Shown here: piece by piece, positions 40,706-50,145 of the stretch
How the letters are laid out: each line of letters begins with the position of its first letter
Numbering within the stretch: position 1 is the stretch's first letter
DNA from: Bacteroidales bacterium UBA1197
GTDB taxonomy: Bacteria; Bacteroidota; Bacteroidia; Bacteroidales; UBA932
Length of the DNA stretch: 57,862 nucleotides
NCBI GenBank assembly: GCA_002309995.1
Contig: DBYB01000059.1
Coordinates: forward strand, 33,608 to 91,469
Direction of reading: 5' to 3'
Notes under the pieces: model-generated
The model's input: only the letters and a program-made list of their open reading frames with translations
The model's database searches: none
Told to the model about the DNA's origin: nothing
Program-made: the position numbers and the translations under genes

Positions 40706-42134
40706 TGTAGGACTGGCGCTCCTCGTGAGCTCGCTGTTCATGCTGCTGTCGGTGCTGGTATCGGTGCTGAACGGCAACGACAGCGCGTTGGCCGCCCTCA
40801 TCATCAGCTTTACCATCACTTTCCTGGTGGGCGTTTTCCCTTTCATTTTCGTGCGGCGCACGGACGCCATCACCCTTAAGGAGGGATATGTGACCATCAC
40901 CCTTTCGTGGCTCCTGTCCTTCATCTTCGGAATGCTGCCATACGCCTTGTGGGGCGGTCCGTTTACGCTGGCGAACGCCTGGTTCGAGAGCGTGTCGGGT
41001 TTCACTACCACCGGAGCGACCATACTCGACAACGTGGAGGCTTTGCCTCGCAGCCTGCTGTTCTGGCGCAGCAGCACGCACTTCATCGGCGGTTTGGGAG
41101 TCGTGGTATTCCTGCTTCTCATCATCCCCGACTCCAGCCCGGTGAAACTCAGGCTGGTGAATATGGAGATGAGTTCGCTCTCCAGGGGCTCCTATGCTAT
41201 GCGGGCCAACAGGACTGTGAACGTATTCGCTTACGTGTACCTTTCGCTCTTCGTTCTGGCTCTGGTCATGTACATATTGGCGGGAATGCCGGTGTTCGAT
41301 TCTCTCTGCCACGCGATGAGCGTGTGTGCGACCGGCGGTTTCAGCACCCGCAACGCCTCCATAGGTGCATTCGACTCTCGTTGGATAGAGGCAATCACCA
41401 TTGTGTGTATGTACCTGTCGTCGCTCCACTTCGGCCTGGTGTTCCTGGCCGTGGTGAACCGCACGTTCAAGCCCCTGAAGAATGCCGTGGTTACGTATTA
41501 TACCGCATCCCTGCTGCTCTTCTCCCTCTTTATGGGAATCGGGCTCAAGACCGGCGGTTTCTGCAAGGGTTGGGGCGAGTCGCTGTGGAACGGTCTGTTC
41601 GAGGTGATGTGCATATCTTCAACCACCGGTTTTGCTACACTTGACAATGCCGGCTGGCCTCCGTTTATGTGCGGACTGATACTTCTTGCGGCGGCCGTCT
41701 GCGGTTGCGCAGGATCTACGTCCGGAGGTCTGAAGATCGACCGTATAGTCCTGCTGTTCAAATCGGTGGGCCGCCAGATCAGCCGTATCCTACATCCTTC
41801 ATCGGTCAACGAAGTCAAGTTCGGCGGGCGTGTGCTGCGCGATTCCGACGTAGCGCCGCACCTGCTTTACATAGCCCTGTACGCCGTGCTGCTGTCGGTC
41901 TCTGCCGTGCTCTGCCTATGGATTGGAGTGGGCTGGCAGAATTCCATTGCGGCGTCCATTACCAGCATCAGCAACGTCGGCCCGGCTCTGGGCGAGATGG
42001 GCTCAATGGGCTCTTTCAACTGCGCGCCTGTGGCTGCCAAGATGGTCTTCAGCTTCGATATGTTCCTGGGACGTCTTGAGATCTACCCGGTGCTGGCCGT
42101 GGTGGCGATGATGTTCGACAAGCACAAGCGCTGA
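40680..42134 (+). CDS. trkH: TrkH family potassium uptake protein
   Basis: 484 aa with four pore-loop repeats carrying selectivity-filter sequences: SGFTTTGAT, SVCATGGFST, ISSTTGFATLD and SISNVGPALG. About ten transmembrane helices. It is the K+-translocating subunit of Trk/Ktr systems, normally gated by a cytoplasmic TrkA; no trkA is in this window. Its start lies inside the preceding sensor-like gene and its stop overlaps the helicase start (TGATG). Confidence 0.95.
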   Translation: MNWKAISRNVGLALLVSSLFMLLSVLVSVLNGNDSALAALIISFTITFLVGVFPFIFVRRTDAITLKEGYVTITLSWLLSFIFGMLPYALWGGPFTLANAWFESVSGFTTTGATILDNVEALPRSLLFWRSSTHFIGGLGVVVFLLLIIPDSSPVKLRLVNMEMSSLSRGSYAMRANRTVNVFAYVYLSLFVLALVMYILAGMPVFDSLCHAMSVCATGGFSTRNASIGAFDSRWIEAITIVCMYLSSLHFGLVFLAVVNRTFKPLKNAVVTYYTASLLLFSLFMGIGLKTGGFCKGWGESLWNGLFEVMCISSTTGFATLDNAGWPPFMCGLILLAAAVCGCAGSTSGGLKIDRIVLLFKSVGRQISRILHPSSVNEVKFGGRVLRDSDVAPHLLYIALYAVLLSVSAVLCLWIGVGWQNSIAASITSISNVGPALGEMGSMGSFNCAPVAAKMVFSFDMFLGRLEIYPVLAVVAMMFDKHKR

Positions 42135-43561
42135 TGGACGCCGGCAAGCTCCACGAGGGGTTCCTGAAGAACCTTGGCTACGAGCCTACGCCTTGCCAGG
42201 ATGCGCTATTCCGCAGCCTGGCGTCTTTTCTTGTGTCGGACGAAGGGGATATTTTCGTGGTTAACGGATATGCGGGTACTGGCAAGACTACCGCTCTCTC
42301 TGCGGTCATCAACAGCCTGAGGCGCGTCGGAATTCCTTCCGTGCTGCTGGCTCCTACCGGGCGGGCGGCGAAGGTGCTTTCGGGAATGTCGGGCCGGCCG
42401 GCATATACGGTCCACAAGCATATCTATCGGCAGAAATCGGTCGACAACAGCGGCTGGGGGCAGTTCTCGCTGGCTCCCAACAAGGCCAAGCATACGCTTT
42501 TCGTGGTGGACGAGGTGTCGCTCGTGGGGGTGGAGTCCGCCGACCGTCAGCAGTCGGTGTTCGGCTCCGGCAACCTGCTGCAGGACCTCGTGAGTTTCGT
42601 GCGTTCGGCGGATGACTGCCGCCTGGTGCTGATGGGCGATGCCGCTCAGCTGCCTCCCGTGGGCCTCGAGCTCTCGCCGGCGATGGACCGTTCGTATATG
42701 GATAACTTCGGAGGAGTGCATTATGCGGAACTCTCGACGGTGGTGCGGCAGGAGAGCGAATCGGGAATCCTGGCCAATGCGACTATGATCCGCCGCCTGA
42801 TTGAGAAGGCTTCGCCGGACGACGTGTTTGAGAAGCTGAACCTGCGGGCTGTATCCGGAGGAGATGTTGAGCGGATAGGCGGCGGCGACCTTCTGGAGGC
42901 CATTTCAGATGCTTACGGCCGCTACGGCTACGATGATACCGTGGTGTTGTGCCGCTCGAACAAGCGGGCCATCAGGTACAACCTGGGAATACGTGCGAAG
43001 GTATTGTACAAGGAGGAGGAGTTGGCGCGCGGCGACCGCTTTATGATAGTGAAGAACTGCTACCAGTTCGTGGAAGACGTTGACGATATGGACTATATTG
43101 CCAACGGCGACGTGGCGGAACTGCGCAAGATATGGCATTACGAGGATCGCTACGGCCTGCGTTTCGCCGACGCCATCCTGGCGTTCCCGGATTACGGGGA
43201 CGCGGAGCTGAAGGCGAAGGTGTGCCTGGATACGCTTACGTCCGAGTCGGCGTCGCTTACTTATGAGCAGCAGAATGCGTTGTATGAGGGGGTGAGTGCG
43301 GATTATGCGGACCGCGGCTCGAAGAAGCGTATCTGGGAGGCCGTGCGTGAGGATCCTTATTTCAACGCCCTGCAGCTGAAGTATGCCGACGCGATTACCT
43401 GCCACAAGGCGCAGGGCGGCCAGTGGAGCTGCGTGTTCATCGACAATCCGTTCTGGCAGGATTTCCAGACGGTTGAGGACCTCAAGTGGCTGTATACCGC
43501 GCTTACGAGGGCGGTGGAGAAGGTGTACCTGGTTAATTTCCCGGATAGGTTTTTCGAATGA
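42134..43561 (+). CDS. RecD/Pif1-like superfamily 1 ATP-dependent helicase
   Basis: 475 aa. Walker A GYAGTGKTT (about 45-53), motif Ia VLLAPTGRAAKVL, Walker B LFVVDEVSLV, motif III LMGDAAQLPPVG, motif IV VVLCRSNKRA, and C-terminal UvrD_C2-type motifs V/VI (ADAITCHKAQGGQW, LYTALTRAVEKVYLV). It lacks the RecD2 N-terminal extension and RecB/C partners, so it is a short stand-alone SF1B enzyme (AAA_30 type), widespread in Bacteroidota. A role in DNA repair or replication restart is likely. Coupled to trkH and the next gene by 1- and 4-bp overlaps. Confidence 0.88.
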   Translation: MDAGKLHEGFLKNLGYEPTPCQDALFRSLASFLVSDEGDIFVVNGYAGTGKTTALSAVINSLRRVGIPSVLLAPTGRAAKVLSGMSGRPAYTVHKHIYRQKSVDNSGWGQFSLAPNKAKHTLFVVDEVSLVGVESADRQQSVFGSGNLLQDLVSFVRSADDCRLVLMGDAAQLPPVGLELSPAMDRSYMDNFGGVHYAELSTVVRQESESGILANATMIRRLIEKASPDDVFEKLNLRAVSGGDVERIGGGDLLEAISDAYGRYGYDDTVVLCRSNKRAIRYNLGIRAKVLYKEEELARGDRFMIVKNCYQFVEDVDDMDYIANGDVAELRKIWHYEDRYGLRFADAILAFPDYGDAELKAKVCLDTLTSESASLTYEQQNALYEGVSADYADRGSKKRIWEAVREDPYFNALQLKYADAITCHKAQGGQWSCVFIDNPFWQDFQTVEDLKWLYTALTRAVEKVYLVNFPDRFFE

Positions 43562-44604
43562 GTTTTGCTGATATTCTGGAGAAGATTGGCCGCAGCGAGT
43601 GCGATAAGCTTGCTGCGAAGCTGCCGTCGTGGGCGGGGCTGGCCATTGAGGTGCCGGCGTCGCTGAATTATCAGCAGTGTTCTTCCGAGGCGACGGCGCG
43701 TTACAAGGCATCTCTAGTGCCGGAGGGAGCCAGGGTGGCCGACCTTACCGGCGGGCTCGGGGCCGACAGCTGGGCGTTTTCATTGAGAGCATCAGCAGTA
43801 TGGTATAATGAACGGGACTCGGTGTTGCTTGATGCGGTAAAGAAGAATTTCGCCGCTCTATGCATCTCCAATGTTGTTTTCAACGGGTACGATATATCTT
43901 TGGAAGACTCTGGCTGGCAGGATGATTTGCGTGAGTTCCGCCCAGAGGCTATTTACCTCGATCCCGCCCGCCGCGACGCTGCCGGGAAGAAGGTCTTCCT
44001 CCTTGAGGATTGCAGTCCAGACGTTGTTGGCCTGATGCCGCTGCTCCTCGGGATTGCGCCTCTGGTGATGGTTAAAGTCTCTCCAATGGCGGATATCACG
44101 ATGCTCCGCCGCAGGCTTTCCGGCTGGCTGTCGGAGCTTCACGTCGTAGGCTCAGAAGGGGAGTGCAAGGAACTCCTCTGCCTCTGCCGACGCGATGCCT
44201 CCTTCCGTGGCATTGTGCTCGCCGAAGATGGCCACGTTCAGGCGGATTCCGGAGTGGCGGAGATAGAATCCGGTGGGGAGTTGCTGTTTGTGCCGTCGGC
44301 GGCGATGGTGAAGTCGGGGCTGGGGCCGGGGATGTGTATGATGCGGTACGACGAGCGGATGGCGCACTTCGGGAAGTATTGGCAAGTCATTGAGGATTTG
44401 CCCTTTGCGTCCTCTGTTATAAAGAACCTATATAAGTCGTATCCGAAGGCCGACGTGACGGCCCGAGGTGTCCCGCTGAGCTCTGAAGAACTCCGCCGCC
44501 GCCTCCGTGTTTCGCCCGGCGGCCCCATCCATATCTTCGCCTGCACCCTCTCCGGAGAACGCCGCCTCCTCGTTTGCCGGCCTGCACAAAGTCCAGTAAT
44601 ATAG
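43558..44604 (+). CDS. Class I SAM-dependent methyltransferase, THUMP-like
   Basis: 348 aa. SAM-binding motif I ADLTGGLGADSWAFS (about 62-76), acidic motif VWYNERDSVLLDAV, and AIYLDPARRDAAGKKVF (motif IV-like DPA). The C-terminal region (SYPKADVTARGVPLSSEELRRRLRVSPGG, about 300-348) is the THUMP-like extension common in Bacteroidota; it suggests RNA as substrate. The middle of the gene (about 43780-44100) is visibly less GC-rich than its ends. Starts with a 4-bp overlap with the helicase. Exact RNA position methylated is unknown. Confidence 0.82.
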   Translation: MSFADILEKIGRSECDKLAAKLPSWAGLAIEVPASLNYQQCSSEATARYKASLVPEGARVADLTGGLGADSWAFSLRASAVWYNERDSVLLDAVKKNFAALCISNVVFNGYDISLEDSGWQDDLREFRPEAIYLDPARRDAAGKKVFLLEDCSPDVVGLMPLLLGIAPLVMVKVSPMADITMLRRRLSGWLSELHVVGSEGECKELLCLCRRDASFRGIVLAEDGHVQADSGVAEIESGGELLFVPSAAMVKSGLGPGMCMMRYDERMAHFGKYWQVIEDLPFASSVIKNLYKSYPKADVTARGVPLSSEELRRRLRVSPGGPIHIFACTLSGERRLLVCRPAQSPVI

Positions 44605-44708
44605 CTCACCGTAGCCGAAGGTCCAAACGTTGGACCCTCGGTCGCGAAAATGGGGTGTTTTTGTCACTGAGGGTCCCGCCAATGGACCCTCGGGCACGCT
44701 TGTAGCTG
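44605..44708. repeat. Convergent intergenic spacer with short palindromes
   Basis: GGTCCAA-ACG-TTGGACC (44620-44636) is one hairpin and GAGGGTCC/GGACCCTC (44669-44676 with 44684-44691) another. GGACCCTCG recurs directly at 44632-44640 and 44684-44692. A GTTTTTG tract lies between. It could end transcription from both sides, though neither hairpin has a strong following T-run. No gene is seen. Confidence 0.5.
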
Positions 44709-47700
44709 TCAGCGGGTGAGTTTTTCTCCCCAACGATTGGCGACGATTACCGGCGGGGCCAGCGGCGGGAGTTGTTTTTCAACGCAATTGCGCTTCTGAC
44801 GGCGCTGAGCGGCTGTCGGAGTGCGGTTCACGGCGTCGTAGGAGACAAAGTCTTCGTAGGTCCCGTTCCAGTCATCGCCGAATGCGAGCTTGCCTATGCG
44901 GTACCAGATGGCGTAGCGGGACGGGGCGTTGAAAACGCCGCTGGTCGAGTTCATGATACTGTCTTCCGTAGGGCGCCATACACCGTGAGCGTAAGTTCCG
45001 CCTCCTTCAAAGATGCCGAGACCCTCCGCTGCATAACGGGCGTCCTGCAGGAACAGCGACCACTTTATCCTGGCAGGGTCGTTAGTCACGTCAGTGTTTT
45101 TATACCATCCGCCCGCGAACGGATTCTCGTACTTGTCGACGATTTGCGTCTCAGTTATGGTTGCGCCATACGAGTATTCGTCATCCAGTTTTGCAAAGCC
45201 ATGGCCGCCGGCTTCGTGTAACAGGACAAGCCGGAGTCCCTCATCTGAGGAGGAAAATGGAACATACGCGATAGCATCGCCGCAGCCATAATCCCTCCCC
45301 GTATAATCATATTCCATGTGACAGGTGCCGGCATACCTGTCGGCATTGATAATAACGATCGCGAGGGCATCGCCTGTAGTCTGCCAGGAAGTATAGCGCC
45401 AGATTGCGTTCGTATCACCGCCGATAAATGTCCCGCTTCCGAAATAAGTTCCGAGAGCCGTATTTGAAAATGCTGAGACCTCTTCGTTTTCGCTCACTGC
45501 CACCGCATACCTGACAGTAAAACAGTCTCTGAATGACTTGTACGGTTCCTCCGAGAACAGCGCGTCACAGGCTTTCTTCATTACTTTTTCATAAGTGCCG
45601 TCAGCAACCTGGCGGTCGGAGAACGCGTCGCCCATCAGGTAAACATCAATTCCCGCGCCCCTGGTTGCCGTTTGCAGCTCCACGATTCTGCCATCCTCAG
45701 AATAATCTGAAGATTTGTACATATCGGGCTTTTCAAAGGAATCCAGGCCAACAACCCCGTAATCTCCCCAGGCTGATTTCTCATACTGGTCTAAAGACGC
45801 CAACGGCACATATACGACAGCATTACCCAAGAGGGTGCATTTCAAGCCAGGAGGTACAGGGGCCTTGCAGAATACGCGTTTGAGGGCTCCGCAGGAATAG
45901 AACAACTCATTCTGGCTGTCATCGTGGTTGCCTACGGATTGCAGTGAAGCAGGGAAAGTGACCGTAGTAAGAGAACTGCACATCCTTATTGCGTTCTCAT
46001 CTATTATTGTAACACCCTCCGGGAATGTGATCTCCTTCAAAGAATATGCGCACAAGAAAGCCTCCGCTCCAATCTCAGAGACACCTTCCGGTACCGTATA
46101 TTCGCTCATCCCCGTGGTCGCGACGCTTATCAGTTTTCCCTTGAATATGAAGCACTTGCCGTCTTTGGAAGCGAGCGGGCCTCGGATTGTTGCAAGAGCG
46201 GCAGATGACAAAATCCTGGACCCTACCGTCTCCAAAGTGGAAGGAAAATAGATGGATTCCAGGTTGTCGCATGCATAAAAAGCGCCCCTCTTAATTTCTT
46301 TTACGCCTTCAGATATTGTTACGTCAGTCAAGAAATCGTCATCCCAGAAAAGGTCAGCACCTATGACGGTTACTTCCGGAGGGGTTGTATAAACACTTAT
46401 GCCTTTCCTCGCAAAAGAAACCAATTCTCCGTTAACAACAAGGCCTTTTCCATCAGATGAGGCATACTTTCCCCGGAATTCCTCAAGATTATCGCACATA
46501 CCGACAACATTGCTGCCAATGCTCGACAGTGTGCTCGGAAGCGTGATGGTACGAAGATTTGCGTTTTCCCTGAAGGCCCAGTCCCTTATGGTTTCTACGC
46601 CTTCCGGGACGATCATGTCAACTATACCGGTGTCCTCTATTGCGCTGTAGCCAATCGTCCTTACTGAACCGGGAAGAATAAGAACTGATAATTGCCGGCA
46701 CCCGATGAAGCATTCGTCGCCTATCTCTACGACTCCGTCCGGAACAGGATATTCCGTAAGCCCGGCCGGAGCAAAGGAATTCAGGACGCCATCTCTGATC
46801 AGGCAGCGATGGTCGTCAGTCGCATATTTTGAATAAATAGCTTCCAGGTTTGGATTGAGAAGCGCTACGGTTCCGCCGAATTCTGCATTGTCCGGTATCC
46901 TGAGTTCCTTGAGACCGGTATACATAAAGGCCTGATGTCCTATGTAGCTCAGGCCTGAAGGAATCTGGATGTACTCCAGTTTCTCTGTCCTGTAAAACGC
47001 GGCCGCGCCAATGCTTGTTACGGTTCCCGGCAGATAAATACTGGCCAGGTTGGTGCTCTCGCTTTCCATATAATTCTCAAAGGCTCTGTTCGGTACGCGG
47101 GTTACAGGGCCATCAAAGCGCATAATGCCTTTACCGTCGGAATAGGTATTTGAGACCATAGTTGCGCCAAAGTCGTTAATGGTCGGCTGGATAGCCCTAC
47201 CGGAAGTCGTAGTGTACCAGATCTCATTATCCGGTACAGCTACCATTCCATCCTCAGGTACAACTTCGAGCGGGGCCATAGAGTAGCATTTATTCCTGTC
47301 GATAGTGCAGGCTCCGGGGCGCAATTTGCTAAAAGACCTGCCGTCGCTCAAGGAGACACTGATTGAGAAGCCCTGTGAGAGGGTTACCGTAGGCAGGGCG
47401 AACCAGAACTCAGTGTACGCATCCGAGCCGGTTCCGAGTGCGACCGGAGACGGGCACACAAGGGTAACGGTGCTGGGAGCGCCATCGGCAAACTTTGCTG
47501 ATGGAATTTCGTCGGAGTCCACCGTAAGTGCCGCCTGGCCGGCCAGTGCTTCACCTCCGGCAGCGCTCAGGGTGATTGAGGAGACACTGAGGTCGCTTCC
47601 ATATAGCTTCAGCCTCAAGCATCCGCCAAGGTTCCTGAAACACAATCTGTCGCCATCCGCTTTTGCAACCATTATGTTTGCTCCTGGCCCGAATGACTCT

Positions 47701-48092
47701 GCTTCGTATCTCTGGGTCTCGGGGAAACTGTACTGTATCGCTCCTTGCTTGTCGATATTCGTTCCTTCAGAAAAAGGATACACTGCATATATAGAAGAAG
47801 CTGTACCGCCGGCAGGAGTGCTCTTGGGAGAGAAGGTTCCTTCACGGTCGCCAGTCTGCCCGTCGAATCCGTAGCACTGATTCCCGGCAACACTTAGTAC
47901 GCTTATTTCATCTCCGGCATTCCAGTGGAGCTTCAGGTCCGAATCCGCATAAACCTTAGTATCCTCATCTGCAAAAAAGGCAGTATATACAGGCGCCTGG
48001 CCTGGAGTCCCAACGGAAATGCCGTCCAACTCGGACACCATACACCCTGCTGCGGCAAGGGCTGCAATTCCTATAAAGAAAACTCTTTTCAT
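44709..48092 (-). CDS. Surface lipoprotein: Mfa-like domain, BspA-type LRRs and M64 peptidase
   Basis: 1127 aa, lipobox AAAGC (Cys17). Residues about 35-290 form an Mfa/fimbrillin-like domain (DTKVYADSDLKLHWNAGDEISV, LPTVTLSQGFSISVSL). About 320-770 contain BspA LRR_5 repeats with LPGTVTSIGAAAF-, VPEGVSEIGAEAF-type units. About 815-1110 form a peptidase M64 (IgA-peptidase-like) domain starting DVYLMGDAFSDRQ, with the metal site HEAGGH (959-964) and LDDEY (969-973), then MNSTSG and FNAPSRYAIW. The spacing is HExxxH rather than HExxH. The repeats probably bind host or community ligands and the peptidase cleaves them. Base composition is lower in GC than the neighbours (29/60 at 46021-46080), suggesting transfer. 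Preceded by a 45-aa peptide gene. Confidence 0.85.
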   Translation of the reverse strand: MKRVFFIGIAALAAAGCMVSELDGISVGTPGQAPVYTAFFADEDTKVYADSDLKLHWNAGDEISVLSVAGNQCYGFDGQTGDREGTFSPKSTPAGGTASSIYAVYPFSEGTNIDKQGAIQYSFPETQRYEAESFGPGANIMVAKADGDRLCFRNLGGCLRLKLYGSDLSVSSITLSAAGGEALAGQAALTVDSDEIPSAKFADGAPSTVTLVCPSPVALGTGSDAYTEFWFALPTVTLSQGFSISVSLSDGRSFSKLRPGACTIDRNKCYSMAPLEVVPEDGMVAVPDNEIWYTTTSGRAIQPTINDFGATMVSNTYSDGKGIMRFDGPVTRVPNRAFENYMESESTNLASIYLPGTVTSIGAAAFYRTEKLEYIQIPSGLSYIGHQAFMYTGLKELRIPDNAEFGGTVALLNPNLEAIYSKYATDDHRCLIRDGVLNSFAPAGLTEYPVPDGVVEIGDECFIGCRQLSVLILPGSVRTIGYSAIEDTGIVDMIVPEGVETIRDWAFRENANLRTITLPSTLSSIGSNVVGMCDNLEEFRGKYASSDGKGLVVNGELVSFARKGISVYTTPPEVTVIGADLFWDDDFLTDVTISEGVKEIKRGAFYACDNLESIYFPSTLETVGSRILSSAALATIRGPLASKDGKCFIFKGKLISVATTGMSEYTVPEGVSEIGAEAFLCAYSLKEITFPEGVTIIDENAIRMCSSLTTVTFPASLQSVGNHDDSQNELFYSCGALKRVFCKAPVPPGLKCTLLGNAVVYVPLASLDQYEKSAWGDYGVVGLDSFEKPDMYKSSDYSEDGRIVELQTATRGAGIDVYLMGDAFSDRQVADGTYEKVMKKACDALFSEEPYKSFRDCFTVRYAVAVSENEEVSAFSNTALGTYFGSGTFIGGDTNAIWRYTSWQTTGDALAIVIINADRYAGTCHMEYDYTGRDYGCGDAIAYVPFSSSDEGLRLVLLHEAGGHGFAKLDDEYSYGATITETQIVDKYENPFAGGWYKNTDVTNDPARIKWSLFLQDARYAAEGLGIFEGGGTYAHGVWRPTEDSIMNSTSGVFNAPSRYAIWYRIGKLAFGDDWNGTYEDFVSYDAVNRTPTAAQRRQKRNCVEKQLPPLAPPVIVANRWGEKLTR

Positions 48093-48095
48093 AAC

Positions 48096-48233
48096 TCAGC
48101 CCACCCAATCCCATTCGCCGCCCTCTGTCAGGTCTTCCAACGGGGAATCGGCAATTAAACTATCATACTCAACCATCTGCACGGACATTTCCGGCGAATG
48201 ATACTTCTGATGTGGTAATACGTTTGACATCAT
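48096..48233 (-). CDS. Small acidic peptide (45 aa) preceding an Mfa-domain lipoprotein
   Basis: Begins MMSNVLPHQKYHSPEM and ends LTEGGEWDWVG; the second Met may be the real start. No signal peptide. It matches the 51-aa peptide at 7246-7401: Y-x2-P at 11-14, LI-x2-SP at 26-31 with identical spacing, then GG and a Trp-Asp tail. Its stop codon is 3 bp from the start of the Mfa/LRR/M64 lipoprotein gene. A -7 box lies 32 nt upstream. Function unknown; position and shared pattern argue that it is a real coding sequence linked to Mfa-domain lipoproteins. Confidence 0.6.
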   Translation of the reverse strand: MMSNVLPHQKYHSPEMSVQMVEYDSLIADSPLEDLTEGGEWDWVG

Positions 48234-48265
48234 ATGCAATAATGCTACACAAAAAAGCGACAATA

Positions 48266-48273
48266 CAAATGTA
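48266..48273 (-). promoter_or_regulatory. -7 box for the peptide-M64 lipoprotein operon
   Basis: The minus strand reads TACATTTG, a TAnnTTTG match, 32 nt before ATG 48233. Confidence 0.55.
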
Positions 48274-48316
48274 AAAATAATCAGCCTAAAAGGAGAATAG
48301 TGGCCACCGCCTTCGG

Positions 48317-50140
48317 TTACTTCAGCAGGTGCTTGGACCAGAAGAGGTGGTCGTTGAAGGCGTCGTGTTCGTGCTGGAGGCCGCGGTAGCCGTGCATGCC
48401 GTCGGGGTAGATCATCAGCTCGAACTGGATGCCGGCGCGCTGGAGGGCGTCGATGAGCTGGAGGGTGTTCTGGAAGTGGACGTTGTCGTCGCCGGTGCCG
48501 TGGGTGAGTTTGAGGGCGGGCATACCGTTGTGAAGGCCCTTGCGCTCCTTGAGGGCGCAGCTTTCGACCCAGGTGAGAACGCTGGCTTCGGCGTAACCAT
48601 CAGGGTTGGCGTCGGGAGTGTCCATAAAGCGCTCGGTGTAGTGGGAATCGTATAATTTCCAATCATATACGCCGCCGCCGGCAACGCCGCAGCAGAAGTA
48701 TTCAGGATAGCGCAGCACCAGCATTGAAGTGGTTGTGCCTCCGAAGGAGAAGCCTTCGACTCCGATGCGCGAGCCGTCCACATAGGGGAGCGACTGGAGC
48801 CACTGAGCCCAGCGGACGTAATCGCCAAGTTCGGGCACGGTCATACGGCGGAACGCCTCGTCCATACCGGCTCGGCCGTTCTCGCCCGAAGAGCGGGGAT
48901 CTACCACTATATATATGATTCCGTTCTCCCAGCACCAGCGGTCGGAGGCGTCGCGGTCGTGCCACAAGTCGCGCACGTACGGGGTGCCCGGGCCGCCGTA
49001 AAGTTGCATCACCACGGGGTACTTTTTCGAGGGGTCGAAATCCTTCGGCGTGCTCATCAGTCCGTACAGTTCGAAGCCGTCGTTGAACAGCTTTACGAGC
49101 TCTGGATACGGACCTTCTTCAGTACTTGAGTCAAGCGCTGGAAACTCCTTGACTTTCAGCGCACTGCCGCTAATCTCTTTCCAAGGCGTACGGGCGTTGG
49201 AAAGGCGTGCCGTGAAGGTCTTTCCGTCGTCGGAAATCTTCACTGAGGCGGTATAGTACGAAGGGTCGGTAAGAGTGTAGATGCGGCCCTTTTTGTCGAG
49301 CCTGTAGAGGGTCGGGGTGAGGCGGGAATCGCGCTTGGCGGTGAACCAGAGGTCGCCCTTCTTTTCGTCGTATTTGAGCAGGCGGATATCCCAGTTCTGC
49401 CCGTCTGTCAGGCGCTTGAAAGTGCCGTCGTAGCCAAGGAAATATATCTGCTCCCAGCCGGTCTCGAAGTTGCGGGCCATAAGGAGCCCCTTGGACGTAA
49501 ACAGCATACCCTCGATCCAGGTTACCCAGGTGGGGTAGCTTTCGGAATACACCGGACGCTTGCTGCCGTCGGTCGCGCTCACTGCGAATACCTCCAGGAG
49601 ACTCTGGCGGCGGGGCATACGGCTAACGAAGAGTTCGTCGGAGCCCGGACCCCAGAACGGCGTGCCGAAGTACTGCTCCGGGTCGTCGGAGAAGTCGGCC
49701 CAGACCGTGTTGCAGTCGTCCAGGTTAATCATTCCTATGCGTACGGAGGGATTGCATTCGCCGGCCTTGGGGTAGCGGGTGAGCGACAGTTTCCCGTCCT
49801 GCCCGAAGGGGGAGTAGATGGGGAACATAGGCACCTGGCTGTTGTCGAAGCGGTAGAAGGCGATGCGGCGGGAATCGGGGCTCCACCAGAAGGCCCGGTA
49901 TCTGGACGGCCTGCCGAAGATTTCTTCGTAGTAGACCCAGGAGGCGTAACCGTTCAGGACGAGGTCGCTGCCACCGGTGGTGAGCCGGGTTTCTGCCCCG
50001 CTGGCTATATCTTTGACCCACAGGTCGTTATTTCTCGTGAATGCGACTTTAGTGGAGTCGGGAGAGGGCGTGACATTGATGTCTTGCGCGTACGCGGAGG
50101 CGCACACAAACAGAGCAATAGCAAAAAATATCCTTTTCAT
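48317..50140 (-). CDS. Dipeptidyl peptidase IV-type S9 serine peptidase
   Basis: 607 aa; signal peptide MKRIFFAIALFVCASAYAQ. Beta-propeller N-half (about 25-370) includes WVYYEEIFGR, equivalent to the Glu-Glu motif that anchors the substrate N terminus in DPP4. Alpha/beta-hydrolase C-half has nucleophile Ser465 in GFSFGG (usually GWSYGG), Asp551 in GTGDDNVHFQ and His583 in DGMHGY. Such periplasmic enzymes remove X-Pro/X-Ala dipeptides or tripeptides from peptides; the length is shorter than the about 720-aa S9B norm, mainly in the propeller. Monocistronic, with its own promoter at 50146-50153. Confidence 0.88.
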   Translation of the reverse strand: MKRIFFAIALFVCASAYAQDINVTPSPDSTKVAFTRNNDLWVKDIASGAETRLTTGGSDLVLNGYASWVYYEEIFGRPSRYRAFWWSPDSRRIAFYRFDNSQVPMFPIYSPFGQDGKLSLTRYPKAGECNPSVRIGMINLDDCNTVWADFSDDPEQYFGTPFWGPGSDELFVSRMPRRQSLLEVFAVSATDGSKRPVYSESYPTWVTWIEGMLFTSKGLLMARNFETGWEQIYFLGYDGTFKRLTDGQNWDIRLLKYDEKKGDLWFTAKRDSRLTPTLYRLDKKGRIYTLTDPSYYTASVKISDDGKTFTARLSNARTPWKEISGSALKVKEFPALDSSTEEGPYPELVKLFNDGFELYGLMSTPKDFDPSKKYPVVMQLYGGPGTPYVRDLWHDRDASDRWCWENGIIYIVVDPRSSGENGRAGMDEAFRRMTVPELGDYVRWAQWLQSLPYVDGSRIGVEGFSFGGTTTSMLVLRYPEYFCCGVAGGGVYDWKLYDSHYTERFMDTPDANPDGYAEASVLTWVESCALKERKGLHNGMPALKLTHGTGDDNVHFQNTLQLIDALQRAGIQFELMIYPDGMHGYRGLQHEHDAFNDHLFWSKHLLK

Positions 50141-50145
50141 AACTG

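Noticed and set aside
48746..48754. Inactive S9 peptidase because the nucleophile elbow is GFSFGG and not GWSYGG
   Set aside because: Ser, Asp551 and His583 are all present and the aromatic changes are conservative.
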